This document shows, piece by piece, positions 18,802 through 28,145 of a stretch of DNA of 64,000 bases (within the stretch, counting starts at the first letter, position 1; every line of letters begins with the position of its first letter). The translations under genes and the position numbers were made by a program. Origin of the DNA: Bacteroidales bacterium UBA5287 (GTDB lineage Bacteria; Bacteroidota; Bacteroidia; Bacteroidales; Dysgonomonadaceae); contig DHSL01000018.1 in the NCBI GenBank assembly GCA_002411345.1, positions 1 through 64,000 of the forward strand, written 5' to 3'. The notes beneath the pieces are model-generated. The model was given only the letters and a program-made list of their open reading frames with translations, was not told where the DNA came from and ran no database searches.

Positions 18802-18830
18802 GAAATAATCGAATTACGTTATTTCTTTTT
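18801..18830 (+). terminator. Terminator of ispG
   Basis: AGAAATAA / TTATTTCT (8 bp, 10-nt loop) followed by TTTT. A second, mutually overlapping hairpin (TTTTTGGA / TCCAAAAA, 18826-18845) follows at once. Confidence 0.65.
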
Positions 18831-18889
18831 GGAGAATTCCAAAAAAAGTAGTAATATTGCACCCGCTTTCGTAATAAAACCGAAACGAA

Positions 18890-18963
18890 GGTCCCATAGC
18901 TCAGTTGGTCAGAGCACCTGACTCATAATCAGGGAGTCCTTGGTTCAAGCCCAAGTGGGACCA
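18890..18963 (+). tRNA. tRNA with CAU anticodon (elongator Met or Ile2)
   Basis: Full cloverleaf: acceptor GGTCCCA / TGGGACC, D-arm GCTC-GAGC, anticodon stem CCTGA / TCAGG with loop CTCATAA (anticodon CAT at 18924-18926), T-arm CTTGG / CCAAG with loop TTCAAGC, discriminator A. CCA is not encoded. The anticodon stem lacks the three G-C pairs of an initiator, so it is elongator tRNA-Met or the lysidine-modified tRNA-Ile; elongator Met is more likely. A -7-like TAATATTG lies near 18852. Confidence 0.95.
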
Positions 18964-18971
18964 CAATTAAT

Positions 18972-19015
18972 ATTGCGCAATTGACGATATAACTGTCAGT
19001 TGCGCAATTTTTTTT
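18972..19015 (+). terminator. Strong intrinsic terminator of the tRNA gene
   Basis: ATTGCGCAATTGAC pairs with GTCAGTTGCGCAAT (14 bp, one T-G wobble) around a 9-nt loop, followed by a run of eight T. It begins nine bases after the tRNA. Confidence 0.9.
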
Positions 19016-19191
19016 ATATAAGGCAAATCTATGCGAATCACATTTTCAATATATGAGAGGATTGAAAAGAAAAATTCATAAAATCAATTTATTAGAAATA
19101 AATTAACTAAACTTGCAGTGTTAAACTTTAGTTTGAAAAACCTTCATTATTAATTAAATGATTGACTAAATCGAAATAATATATAGACATA

Positions 19192-20319
19192 ATGAAAAAA
19201 ATATACAATTATATTGTATTTATTTCTGTTTTTATTGCATTAGTAAACTCGGGATGTAAAAGTAATTTCACAACAAAAGTTACTGTTCGAGCGAATCAGT
19301 GGTATTTCAACAACCAAATTATCAATAAAGGATCGCCAGCTGAAGGATTACTAATGAATGTACGTATGGTTAATTCAGTTTTTGAGGACAGATCAACTCA
19401 ATTATCGATAAATATTCCCAATTTTGATTCGGATACTAATACTAACGAGTTTATTTCGATGCTTTCTGAATATGTGTCGAACGGAGTAAATGCGTTTACG
19501 ATTTCACTTCAGGGAGGATCACCTGGTTATGATGGAGCAATAAATACAGCATTCAATGCCGACGGATCACTTCGGAAAGAGTATTTCGATCGAGTCGAAA
19601 GAGTAATCCGCGCATGTGACTCTCAGCAAGCGGCAGTAATTCTTTCCTGTTTTTATCAACGTCAACACTCCCATCCTTCATCATTAAAAGGTAAAGAGGA
19701 AATTAAAAAAGCGTTAGTAAATGTAGTAAACTGGATTAAAGAAAGAAAATTCACAAATGTTTTACTTGAAATAACTAACGAATATAATCATGATGGATAT
19801 AAAAACTGGCCCGATGGTGAGTGGTTAGTAACCGAACAAGGACAAAACGAATTGATTATGATGGTTAAAAGATTGTATCCATCACTCTTGGTAAGTACAA
19901 GTGGTATGGGAGATGGAACATATCCACCACTTCTTACAAAAGAATCCGATTTCTTTATTATTCACTTTAACAATACAGCCATAGAAGATATTCCAATAAA
20001 AATAAAAGAACTAAAAAAGTACGGAAAGCCTATTATTTGCAATGAAGACGACAAGCTAAAAAATCAAGGTGCATTTGCAATGGCTCTATCAGTTTTAAAC
20101 GGATGTGGATGGGGATATATGAATTATCCAGTTAACCAGGAAGCTCCTTTTCGGTTTAAAGGGATAGCAGACGATTCTGTTGTTTATAAAATGTTTAAGA
20201 ATGTTTCATCACCTGGTTTTCAAATCGATCTTCATTCAATGAAAATACCTTCAAATACGATTACCTCACCAAATGACGATGATATTTTTAATGTAGGTGA
20301 AAAGATCATTATTAAATAA
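19192..20319 (+). CDS. Clan GH-A glycosidase-like lipoprotein
   Basis: A 375-residue exported protein with a lipobox ending at C22 (ALVNSGC). The remainder looks like a TIM barrel of clan GH-A (GH5-like cellulase fold). The acid/base candidate is E197 in LLEITNEYNHDG and the nucleophile candidate E285 in PIICNEDDK, spaced as expected for strands 4 and 7. The early strand NGVNAFTISLQGG and the later GWGYMNYP also fit. No CAZy family can be assigned by eye, and it is short of carbohydrate-binding modules. A serine hydrolase gene begins 34 bases downstream; the pair may be one transcript. It follows a tRNA gene. Confidence 0.7.
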   Translation: MKKIYNYIVFISVFIALVNSGCKSNFTTKVTVRANQWYFNNQIINKGSPAEGLLMNVRMVNSVFEDRSTQLSINIPNFDSDTNTNEFISMLSEYVSNGVNAFTISLQGGSPGYDGAINTAFNADGSLRKEYFDRVERVIRACDSQQAAVILSCFYQRQHSHPSSLKGKEEIKKALVNVVNWIKERKFTNVLLEITNEYNHDGYKNWPDGEWLVTEQGQNELIMMVKRLYPSLLVSTSGMGDGTYPPLLTKESDFFIIHFNNTAIEDIPIKIKELKKYGKPIICNEDDKLKNQGAFAMALSVLNGCGWGYMNYPVNQEAPFRFKGIADDSVVYKMFKNVSSPGFQIDLHSMKIPSNTITSPNDDDIFNVGEKIIIK

Positions 20320-20353
20320 TTATTTTAAAATAATTCTGAAATATAGACACGAC

Positions 20354-21604
20354 ATGAAATTACGAATTTTTATTACAATAATTGCATTACTTGGGATCAT
20401 AATGTCAAGCTGTTCACGAACATATTATCCAACTTCCGATTTAAACGGTGGATGGAGAACTTTAAAAGGAGCGAATGAAATCAATGAAAAAGCAGGTATT
20501 GATATTCAAAAATTAGATGATGCATTTGAATATATTAAAGGAAGTACAAAAAATGGCGGATTATTGGTACTCCGTGATGGTTGGTTAGTATATGAAAGAT
20601 ATTTTGGTAAAGGTCATCGTGACGCTACTCCCAATCTGGCATCTTGTGGTAAATCATTTACCAGTGCAGCTATCGGAATCCTAATTGAACAGCATCCGGA
20701 ATTATTTCCTGAAAGATTAAATCAAAAAATTTTTAATCCGAAGTATCTTCCTAATGACTTTTTCCCATTATCAGATCTCAGGATGGAGAATATTAAACTT
20801 GGTCAACTTTTATCATTCTCAGCTGGAATTCGTGGGAACAATCCAGTTTATGTAAAGAATCAGCCACAAACTATAAATCCCGTTGGTTTAGATGGATGGC
20901 AAGCTATGGTTGACGAATATGTTCTTGGAAAAGAAGATGTTGTAGATGGTAAAGTTAGTTCTTCAACAAAAACATTATGGTGTGAACCTGGCGAAGGATA
21001 TTCATACGCTACAGCATCAATGCACATTGCTTCAATTATGCTTCGCCACATTTCTGGTATGGAGTTGCAGGAATTTCTCAACAAATATTTAGCAAAAGAG
21101 TTAGATTGGGGATATTGGAATTACGCCTACAGAAATCAGCCTTTGATCAAGCATACTCCGGGAGGTGGAGGAATTGCGCTGAGAGCAACTGATATGCTCC
21201 GCTTTGGCTATCTGATGTTAAATGAAGGTAAGTGGAACGGTAAACAAGTCATACCAAAATGGTATGTAAAATATTGCTCGCAAGCTTCATCATATAACAT
21301 TCATTATCCTTACAGTTTGCAATTTGAGGTTAATTCAAATGGTCATTGGCCCGATTTACCTCGAGATGCATATTGGAAATCCGGTTCGGGAAACCATTGT
21401 ATTTATATAGTTCCATCACTTAAACTAGTTGTATGGAAACTAGGTGGGCGTGACGATCAATACGCACAGGAGAACACAGGTGCTAGTATTGATCCTAAAA
21501 CTTTGACAACAAATGATCGAAAAAACTGGAAAGCTACAGTTGATGAAGAAGAAGCTATAATAAAAACGCTAAAAATGGTAATTGATGGTATAAAAGTTAA
21601 TTAA
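20354..21604 (+). CDS. Beta-lactamase-family serine hydrolase lipoprotein
   Basis: Penicillin-binding-protein-like serine hydrolase (class C beta-lactamase/EstB fold). ATG at 20354 is chosen over one at 20297 because it gives a proper lipoprotein leader ending in SSC (C20). The catalytic S97-x-x-K100 lies in ASCGKSFTS. A YSYATASMH segment supplies the tyrosine motif, and WKSGSGNH near the C-terminus matches the KTG-like box. Likely an esterase, peptidase or amidase on small substrates rather than an antibiotic-resistance enzyme. It shares strand and close spacing with the GH-A lipoprotein, suggesting removal of acyl groups from the same glycan, which is inference. Confidence 0.88.
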   Translation: MKLRIFITIIALLGIIMSSCSRTYYPTSDLNGGWRTLKGANEINEKAGIDIQKLDDAFEYIKGSTKNGGLLVLRDGWLVYERYFGKGHRDATPNLASCGKSFTSAAIGILIEQHPELFPERLNQKIFNPKYLPNDFFPLSDLRMENIKLGQLLSFSAGIRGNNPVYVKNQPQTINPVGLDGWQAMVDEYVLGKEDVVDGKVSSSTKTLWCEPGEGYSYATASMHIASIMLRHISGMELQEFLNKYLAKELDWGYWNYAYRNQPLIKHTPGGGGIALRATDMLRFGYLMLNEGKWNGKQVIPKWYVKYCSQASSYNIHYPYSLQFEVNSNGHWPDLPRDAYWKSGSGNHCIYIVPSLKLVVWKLGGRDDQYAQENTGASIDPKTLTTNDRKNWKATVDEEEAIIKTLKMVIDGIKVN

Positions 21605-21662
21605 TTAAATGCTACATATGAAAAACAAGTATAAATATTTAACAAGATATTTCTTTTCATTA

Positions 21663-23165
21663 TCAATCAACATTAAGAATTATCTGATATGTGTTATTTG
21701 GACCAAATACGTTATTGTACAGAAGAATGAAATTTTCATCAAGTACTATATCCCAGTTTTGGCCATCTGCCAATCTTGGATTATTCAATCTTTCCGGAAA
21801 AATATGACTAAATGGCAAATCCAGGACATGTACCTCTTTAAAATGATCACCTGATACTAGCCGATGAGAATAATTTATACCGGTATTGATTGTCAGAATA
21901 TATTGCTTATCTCTATATTCCCCAGTAACTGTAAAGTCTCTTTCCTCGGGTTTATCAATAAGTCTTACATCCCATTTAGGGTCACCATATAGAGCTAAAA
22001 TATCCAGATCGTACCAAAAACCAACTTCATCATTTGTTGGTTTTCTATCTAAAACTTCTTCTAATCGCTCTGCAGCTAGGCTCATTATGTTACTTTCATT
22101 ATAAGTGTAGGGCTCATCTAATATCTTGGGATACATATTATTCATTTGAGCCAACATGTCTTGTTGATTCAAAAAGAACGACTCTGCAATTGTATATCTT
22201 CCAGGAGAAGTTAAAAAATATTTTAATCCACCCCATCCGCTTCTTCCATACCAAGTAGATACTACATATCCTACAAATGTTGTAACATTTGCACTATTCA
22301 TCCATGCTATGGCCATACTATTTTTTGTGTTGTCAATATTGCCAATCAAACAGTTGCCAATAGGCAAATAAACCCTACGCTTGCCTGATTCTACCAGTTT
22401 TTTATTTCCTTCGGGCAACTCAGCATATAATTCACCATCTTTGGCTTTTATAAATCCGGCAGAAAAAGGCATTTCAAGTGCTTTCTCTGAAGCATGTGAA
22501 GCCGTAATAATCAGGTCTGGATCAACCTTCTCATACATTTCATAAAAAATGGGCAGAAGATCCGGTACTTGCTGTGAACCGCGAGTTGCAGGTATAGTTT
22601 TGAGTAATCTCTCTCTTTTTACTGATTTATCCCCAGGCATCTTATAACCATAAATTCCCATGTTTTGGTCATCCATATAAGCGTAGGAATCAAACCATTT
22701 TCCTTCGTCTGTTTCCATAATTGTTGAAACACAACTTTTAATTATTAATGGTTCTGTGCTATTATCAACCATCTTCTCTGCCGATGCAGCTTTATATCCG
22801 GTAATAACTCCCCACAAAAAGTCGACATAAATATCATCATCGATAGTTCTACTAAATCTGTTAAGCCGAATTATAAATTCTCGATTCAAATATTCAGGCT
22901 TATCTACTATACCTACATATTTAGGTTTAATTTTTCTGACTTGACTAAGCAATTCATCAGGATACTGCTCATAATAAATCACCGGAGCATTATCATGTTT
23001 CGTTGATAATTTTTGAACTACTTTATTCCAATCGGAATCATTTTTAATTGATTGATTTGCTAATACCAAATATTCATTATTTTTTACTTGTGCACTACAT
23101 AAGGCATAGGCTGGAGTCATAAAAAAAAGAACGTAAAAAAAAATGGATATTATATATTTTCTCAT
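21663..23165 (-). CDS. Secreted gingipain-like (clan CD) protein
   Basis: Exported 500-residue protein (signal peptide to about residue 26), not clearly a named family. The order of features recalls C25/gingipain catalytic domains: an early alpha/beta half ending in the DDDIYVDFLWGVITGYKAAS segment (the DxxYxDxxxGR-like stretch before the domain), a strand LIITASHAS with candidate catalytic H224, then after about 45 residues VYLPIGNCLIGNID with candidate C272, followed by ANVTTFVGYVVSTW. The His-then-Cys order after hydrophobic strands is the clan CD arrangement. The C-terminal part (about 400-500) is beta-rich. It is convergent with the serine hydrolase gene (58 bases apart). Peptidase activity is inference. 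Confidence 0.55.
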   Translation of the reverse strand: MRKYIISIFFYVLFFMTPAYALCSAQVKNNEYLVLANQSIKNDSDWNKVVQKLSTKHDNAPVIYYEQYPDELLSQVRKIKPKYVGIVDKPEYLNREFIIRLNRFSRTIDDDIYVDFLWGVITGYKAASAEKMVDNSTEPLIIKSCVSTIMETDEGKWFDSYAYMDDQNMGIYGYKMPGDKSVKRERLLKTIPATRGSQQVPDLLPIFYEMYEKVDPDLIITASHASEKALEMPFSAGFIKAKDGELYAELPEGNKKLVESGKRRVYLPIGNCLIGNIDNTKNSMAIAWMNSANVTTFVGYVVSTWYGRSGWGGLKYFLTSPGRYTIAESFFLNQQDMLAQMNNMYPKILDEPYTYNESNIMSLAAERLEEVLDRKPTNDEVGFWYDLDILALYGDPKWDVRLIDKPEERDFTVTGEYRDKQYILTINTGINYSHRLVSGDHFKEVHVLDLPFSHIFPERLNNPRLADGQNWDIVLDENFILLYNNVFGPNNTYQIILNVD

Positions 23166-23469
23166 ATTAATTATGTTTTATTACTCGCTGGAATTTTGTG
23201 TTAAAATTACTCCTTTATCTTCATAAAGTATTATATTCTCTTGATAATTTTATGAAAAGCTTTTATTTAATCACTTTATTTAAACTCGTTGTCTGGTTTT
23301 TGGGGAGTATCATACTCAGAAGAATTACACTTTTTGACATTAAATTTCAAGAGAAACTTAAATTTATTGCCGAAATGTGACGAAAAATCAAAGATCTGTG
23401 TTAATTAGTTTGTGAGAGAAGGTTATTCTTTTATGAAACTTGAAGTAATAAATTTAAGTTTAAGCGTTC

Positions 23470-23499
23470 TTTGACGTATTGATTTTTTTAGTATATTTG
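23470..23499 (+). promoter_or_regulatory. Canonical -33/-7 promoter
   Basis: TTTG (23470-23473) and TATATTTG (23492-23499), 18 bases apart, match the Bacteroidota consensus exactly and lie 32 bases before the start of the 764-residue protein gene. TTTAAA-tag-TTTAAA follows around the predicted start site. The rest of the 366-base divergent region (23166-23469) holds no supported gene. Confidence 0.75.
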
Positions 23500-23530
23500 T
23501 ATACCTTTAAATAGTTTAAACTTTAGTCTC

Positions 23531-25825
23531 ATGAAAAGATATACATTTTACGTGTTCTTAATATTAACTTCTTTGCTATCAGCGCAAAATACATCTGGAC
23601 AATCAATAATTTTACCCGGTGAACCAAGCACTATCCCTGCAGTCGATTATGTACATTTTCCAAGCAAAATGCATGCCTTTGTATGGCGTAATTGGACAAT
23701 GGTTCCCAGATCGAGACTTGCCAAAGTATTGAATACCTCGGAAACGAATATTCAAAAAATCGCGACTTCCATGGGATTGCCCAAACAGAAACAAATTGAT
23801 CCAATTTGGAACAGTTCAAAAGGATATATCACCGTTTTAAGACGAAACTGGCATTTACTTCCTTATGAACAGTTGACGGTTCTGTTGGGAATAAGCAAAG
23901 AGGAATTGGCTTGGAGGTTAATTGAAGACGATTTCCTTTTCGTTAAAATGGGTTCTATGAAACCATATTGCGAACCATTGAGATACGCTGAGCCAACACC
24001 CGAAATGGAACAAAAGGTACGCAAAATTGCATCGTGGACAAATGAGATTAATAAATTCTCCAGCGCTGAAGTTCCACGATTCCGTTTTTTTGATGAACAA
24101 AACGCTCAATCCCAAGATGTGGTTTTAGAAGACAGTCAGTTGGACATACGGATGATATTTTCGTACAATGCGGAATTTGGTGACCCATTAATAGATCCGC
24201 AAATAGCATCTTATCCCGATCATCTTTTGAAAAAGCTGTCTGAAAAAGGAATAAACTCCGTATGGATTCACTCCGTTTTAAGAATGTTAGTACCGGAAGA
24301 TGGCATTTTCCCCGGATCAAAAGATTATTCAATCAGACTTAATAATCTAAAGAAATTGGTTGATAGAGCTGCCAAGTATAACATAAAAGTATATCTATAT
24401 GCGAATGAGCCTCGTGCAATGCCCGAAGAGTTTTTTAATTCTCCCGAGAGGAAAAGTCTGGCGGGAGTTAAAGAGGGGGGACTTCAAACGCTCTGTACTT
24501 CTGATATTAGAGTGCTTGATTGGGTTAGGAATTCATATGAAAAAGTTTTCAAGGAAGTTCCCGGGTTAGGGGGAGTTTTCACGATTACAGCATCTGAAAA
24601 CCTTACTAATTGTGCATCACATCATAGACAAACTCAATGTGAACGATGCAAAAATGAATCTTATGATAAAATAATCGCAAACATTAACAATGTAATTTCT
24701 GAAGGAGTAAAGAAAGGGAATCCAAATGCAAATGTCCTGGTATGGGATTGGGGATGGAATGATGGATATGCTGAAAAGATTATCAATCAGCTATCCAAAC
24801 AGTCATGGTTAATGTCAGTAAGTGAGTGGTCGCTTCCTATCGAACGAGGGGGAATAAAATCGACAGTCGGTGAATATTCGATCTCGTCGGTGGGACCCGG
24901 TCCGCGTGCATTAGAACATTGGAAAATGGCCAAGAAAGCGGGCCTGAAAACTGTAGCCAAAATTCAGGTAAATGCTTCTTGGGAGCTGGGATGCGTTCCT
25001 GTGATCCCTGCAATGGAACTGATTGCAAAGCATGCGAAGAATCTTTCGGCCGAATCTATCAACGGTATTATGTTCAGTTGGAGTGTAGGTGGATATCCAT
25101 CACTCAATTTAGCAATATTCCAAAGCATTTTTAATGGTGATAACACCGACTTGCTTCACTATGCAAAACAATATTATGGCGCAAAACCGGCAAATTATAT
25201 TTGTAAAGCGTGGCATTATTTCTCCTCCGGATTTGCAGAATTTCCATATAATATTACCACTTTGTATAGTGGTCCACAGCATGTTGGACCTGCAAATTTG
25301 TTATATATCAAGCCAACTCATTACAAAGCTTCAATGGTTGGTATTCCTTACGATGATCTCGATTCATGGCGTTCAATATATCCTGCAGAAGTTTTTATCG
25401 AGCAAATTAAAAAAGTGTCGGATAGTTTTGATTCAGGTTGTATGGAACTGGAAAATGCGTTACGACATGCAGATAAAGAAGTGCTTCCATTGATTAAAAG
25501 CGATTTGATAAGAGCTAAAGCAATTCAATTGCATTTTGCTTCTGTCGCAGCTCAATCCACTTTTATTAATGAAAGAAACAAGTATTTATCAGCAAACAAT
25601 GTTACGGTAAAAAAATACTGCCTTGAAATAATGAAAAAGAGTGCTAATGCCGAGAAAGAAATAATAGAAGCATTTTTACCCTTAGTTCTTCAAGATCCAA
25701 TGCTTGGTTATGAATCTTCTAATCAGTATTTTTACGTGCCGCAGGATTTGAAAGAAAAATACATTAACATTCATCATACTTTGGAATGGATAAATACCGA
25801 AATTGAAAACCTCAATAAGAGTTAA
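23531..25825 (+). CDS. Secreted TIM-barrel glycosidase-like protein with N-terminal helical repeats
   Basis: Exported 764-residue protein (signal to about residue 24). Residues 48-83 and 100-136 form an internal duplication of the pattern RNW-x3-P-x3-L-x2-L-x-(T/I)-S, each copy resembling a helix-turn-helix. Residues 205-560 look like a TIM barrel of the GH20/DUF4838-like kind: GINSVWIHSVLR, KVYLYANEPRAMP, GVFTITASENLTNC, NVLVWDWGWNDGY and AESINGIMFSWSVGGYPS. A Cys/His cluster (C361, H364, H365, C370, C373) resembles the C-x-C-x2-C metal sites of DUF4838-like enzymes, and E356 is a candidate acid. The C-terminal 200 residues are helical. I recognise no exact family. A perfect promoter precedes it. 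Confidence 0.65.
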   Translation: MKRYTFYVFLILTSLLSAQNTSGQSIILPGEPSTIPAVDYVHFPSKMHAFVWRNWTMVPRSRLAKVLNTSETNIQKIATSMGLPKQKQIDPIWNSSKGYITVLRRNWHLLPYEQLTVLLGISKEELAWRLIEDDFLFVKMGSMKPYCEPLRYAEPTPEMEQKVRKIASWTNEINKFSSAEVPRFRFFDEQNAQSQDVVLEDSQLDIRMIFSYNAEFGDPLIDPQIASYPDHLLKKLSEKGINSVWIHSVLRMLVPEDGIFPGSKDYSIRLNNLKKLVDRAAKYNIKVYLYANEPRAMPEEFFNSPERKSLAGVKEGGLQTLCTSDIRVLDWVRNSYEKVFKEVPGLGGVFTITASENLTNCASHHRQTQCERCKNESYDKIIANINNVISEGVKKGNPNANVLVWDWGWNDGYAEKIINQLSKQSWLMSVSEWSLPIERGGIKSTVGEYSISSVGPGPRALEHWKMAKKAGLKTVAKIQVNASWELGCVPVIPAMELIAKHAKNLSAESINGIMFSWSVGGYPSLNLAIFQSIFNGDNTDLLHYAKQYYGAKPANYICKAWHYFSSGFAEFPYNITTLYSGPQHVGPANLLYIKPTHYKASMVGIPYDDLDSWRSIYPAEVFIEQIKKVSDSFDSGCMELENALRHADKEVLPLIKSDLIRAKAIQLHFASVAAQSTFINERNKYLSANNVTVKKYCLEIMKKSANAEKEIIEAFLPLVLQDPMLGYESSNQYFYVPQDLKEKYINIHHTLEWINTEIENLNKS

Positions 25826-25856
25826 TCTCTTATTGGATAAACAGAAATGCAATCCT

Positions 25857-27161
25857 TTAGAGTTTTATTTGAGCGATTATCTTTTCCCAAACATCGGGAA
25901 AGCGATTTTTGAAACGGTTTACTTTCCATTTTCGTCTCAAACCTTTTGCCCATTTTCTCCACCAGCAAGCAAAATAAAATGTTGCAGGCATTAATAAAAA
26001 GTAAGCAATACTCACGCCCAAACTCATTGTAGTTATTCCTATAATAATGGTTTGTATCAAATCAAAAATAGGAACCAACAACATACCAGAAGCATAACGA
26101 ACAGATGGTATAAATTGTTCTTCTTTGAATAATCCCAGCAACTTTTTATAACCTATTATTGGGAATATACCATTTATAAACCCAAATAAAGCAATAGGAA
26201 AAGTCACGACTAATAGCAGAGTCTGAAGTAATAATGATAATGCTGCAGAGGGATTTGAAACAGGATCTTTTGAGGTCAATCCGTATTCTTTCAGTGTTTT
26301 ATGTGCTGAACGAAAATTCTCAATCTTTGAATCAAAAGTCTGACAGTCGTGCTCAAACAACTTATCTAATTTACGAACTATGTCTTGTGAGGCAAGTAGA
26401 TAACCTTCTTTGTTTTTAGGATACCTTTGTTTAGCTAATGTATGAGCATTCCAGTCGATAGCATGAACATATTCATCATAATATTCATCATTCTGTATAT
26501 CAACAATTAACTCGCTCAAGCTTTTCCCTAAATCTTGTCTAATTTGATTTGCAGCAAGTTGAGGATTGATTTCATATTGCTCTTTATAGTCCGACATTAA
26601 AATCGGTTTCCCAAAAGTAATATATGCGTCTGATAAAAAACCAAATATATCAGGATAGTAGATACCTACAGGAATTACTCTGCTCCCTAGTGTGAAATCA
26701 AATTCTTCTTCAATAGGAAAAACTATTCTTGGAATAGCTTTCTGTATGGGCAGTAATGATAATTTTGGATTATGTCTGCCTTCAGGAAAAAGAGCCAATG
26801 GGATCTTCTTTTTTAGCAGATTACCACTTAATTCAAATGACTCTTCATTGTTTTTCAAATTATCCACGCCATCGCGAATGCGATAAACCGGCATAATATG
26901 AAGCCATACCAATATTCTTGCGATTTTTGGATTCTTAAAAACATCAGCTCGTGCAAGAAATACTAATTGTTTTTTGCTGATAAAGTTAATGAGAATCATC
27001 GGGTCAATCACTGCATTCCTGTGATTGGGAGCAAAAATCAATGGATAATCCGTATCAGCATTTTCCTTTCCAACATATATAAGTTTCCCGAAATTTAATC
27101 TTAATGCAAGGTTTGTAAAAATGCGCGTAAAGGCATAGCCTCTATTGAACTCGTATTTCAT
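25857..27161 (-). CDS. Lysophospholipid acyltransferase (PlsC-like) with membrane C-terminus
   Basis: Membrane-associated glycerolipid acyltransferase. The 434 residues include the acceptor motif APNHRNAVIDPMI (the His-Asp dyad; spacing H-x5-D as in the NHxNxxID Bacteroidota subgroup), the FPEGRHNPK block, and TFGKPI near residue 200. After residue 310 come two or three hydrophobic segments absent from classical PlsC. It probably transfers acyl chains to lysophosphatidate or a related lipid at the inner membrane. Its start overlaps the 3' end of the BASS transporter gene by 20 bases, so translation is likely coupled. Confidence 0.85.
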   Translation of the reverse strand: MKYEFNRGYAFTRIFTNLALRLNFGKLIYVGKENADTDYPLIFAPNHRNAVIDPMILINFISKKQLVFLARADVFKNPKIARILVWLHIMPVYRIRDGVDNLKNNEESFELSGNLLKKKIPLALFPEGRHNPKLSLLPIQKAIPRIVFPIEEEFDFTLGSRVIPVGIYYPDIFGFLSDAYITFGKPILMSDYKEQYEINPQLAANQIRQDLGKSLSELIVDIQNDEYYDEYVHAIDWNAHTLAKQRYPKNKEGYLLASQDIVRKLDKLFEHDCQTFDSKIENFRSAHKTLKEYGLTSKDPVSNPSAALSLLLQTLLLVVTFPIALFGFINGIFPIIGYKKLLGLFKEEQFIPSVRYASGMLLVPIFDLIQTIIIGITTMSLGVSIAYFLLMPATFYFACWWRKWAKGLRRKWKVNRFKNRFPDVWEKIIAQIKL

Positions 27162-28125
27162 TTGTTACTGCTATAAAATTTAATGGTTTTCTTCTCCAGT
27201 AGTATGCCAACATTAATCCGGCAATAATATGCCAAATACCCCACCAAGCGGCTATAAAGGTCATACCTCCCAGCTCTAAAGTAGCAGGAAAAATGCGTGG
27301 ATTGAATATTAATGCAAGTCCTAAACCAGAGTTTTGAATTCCAGTCTCTATTGAAATTGTGCGACAGTCTAACTCATTTAGCTTTAATGATTTTGGGAAT
27401 AGATAACCTCCTAAAAACGCTATGCCGTTATGAATCAAAACTATAAAGAACACAAGATGAATGTATTTTAAAAATAAGTTGAAGTTACCTGCTAATGCTC
27501 CTGCAATAAACGCAATGAAAAAGAGTATAGAAGAGTACTTTACATATTTTGTAGTCTTTGTAACAAACTTAGGAAATTTATATCCAATAATCATTCCAAG
27601 TATAACAGGAATTCCCAGAATAATGAATACTGTACGAAACATTTCTAATCCATCAATAGTGATAGGTACCAATAATGGTGATTGTCTGGCATAAAGGCCA
27701 CCCCAAAAAGCAAAATTTAGAGGAGTCATAAATACGCAAAGAACAGTAGTAATTGCGGTAAGACTAACAGATAATGCTACATTTGATTTAGATAGTGCAG
27801 AAATCATGTTGGAAACGTTGCCTCCCGGGCAAGCTGCTACCAGAATCATTCCCATTGCTACAGTATTGCTTGGCTTAATAATTAGTACAAGCAAATAAGT
27901 CAAAGCTGGTAAGATAACATACTGAGAAACAACTCCTGTGATAACTGTTTTTGGATTCCTAAGAACATCCTTGAAATGTTGAGGTTTAATCCCTAATGCT
28001 ACGCCAAACATGATAAAGGCGATAGCGATGTTCATTAAATTTACACTTGTTTCATTGAAGTTAAGCTTAACAGAATCAAGTTGTTCTAAGTTGTTGAACA
28101 TTGAAATGAGAGGTAGATTGTACAT
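27142..28125 (-). CDS. BASS-family (bile acid:sodium symporter-like) transporter
   Basis: Inner-membrane secondary transporter of 327 residues with nine or ten hydrophobic segments. Characteristic pieces are the first-helix FIMFGVALGI, VAACPGGNVSNMISALSKSNVALSVSLTAITT (crossover with sodium-site residues) and the second crossover near ISIETGIQNSGLGLALIF. Bacterial members carry bile acids, pantoate or other organic anions; the substrate here is unknown. A -7 box TATCTTTG lies at 28146-28153 on its strand. It forms a two-gene unit with the acyltransferase gene. Confidence 0.92.
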   Translation of the reverse strand: MYNLPLISMFNNLEQLDSVKLNFNETSVNLMNIAIAFIMFGVALGIKPQHFKDVLRNPKTVITGVVSQYVILPALTYLLVLIIKPSNTVAMGMILVAACPGGNVSNMISALSKSNVALSVSLTAITTVLCVFMTPLNFAFWGGLYARQSPLLVPITIDGLEMFRTVFIILGIPVILGMIIGYKFPKFVTKTTKYVKYSSILFFIAFIAGALAGNFNLFLKYIHLVFFIVLIHNGIAFLGGYLFPKSLKLNELDCRTISIETGIQNSGLGLALIFNPRIFPATLELGGMTFIAAWWGIWHIIAGLMLAYYWRRKPLNFIAVTNEIRVQ

Positions 28126-28145
28126 CGCTTTTTGTTTTCTTGTTA

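Noticed and set aside
21609..21854. 81-codon plus-strand frame after the serine hydrolase
   Set aside because: It lies antisense over the end of the gingipain-like gene, which has a signal peptide and coherent domain pattern.
23198..23380. 60-codon hydrophobic frame in the 23.2-23.5 kb gap
   Set aside because: AT-rich, no promoter box or hairpin specific to it, and it ends before the clear promoter at 23470. Hydrophobicity is expected by chance in T-rich DNA.
14087..23520. GTTTAAAC or TTTAAAC motifs upstream of aqpZ, GH109 and the 23.5 kb gene as a shared operator
   Set aside because: Such an 8-mer is expected about twice by chance in 64 kb of DNA this AT-rich, and positions relative to the starts differ.
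18890..25857. Genomic island integrated at the tRNA gene
   Set aside because: The block after the tRNA looks accessory, but there is no integrase and I found no repeat of the tRNA 3' end downstream that would serve as an attachment site.
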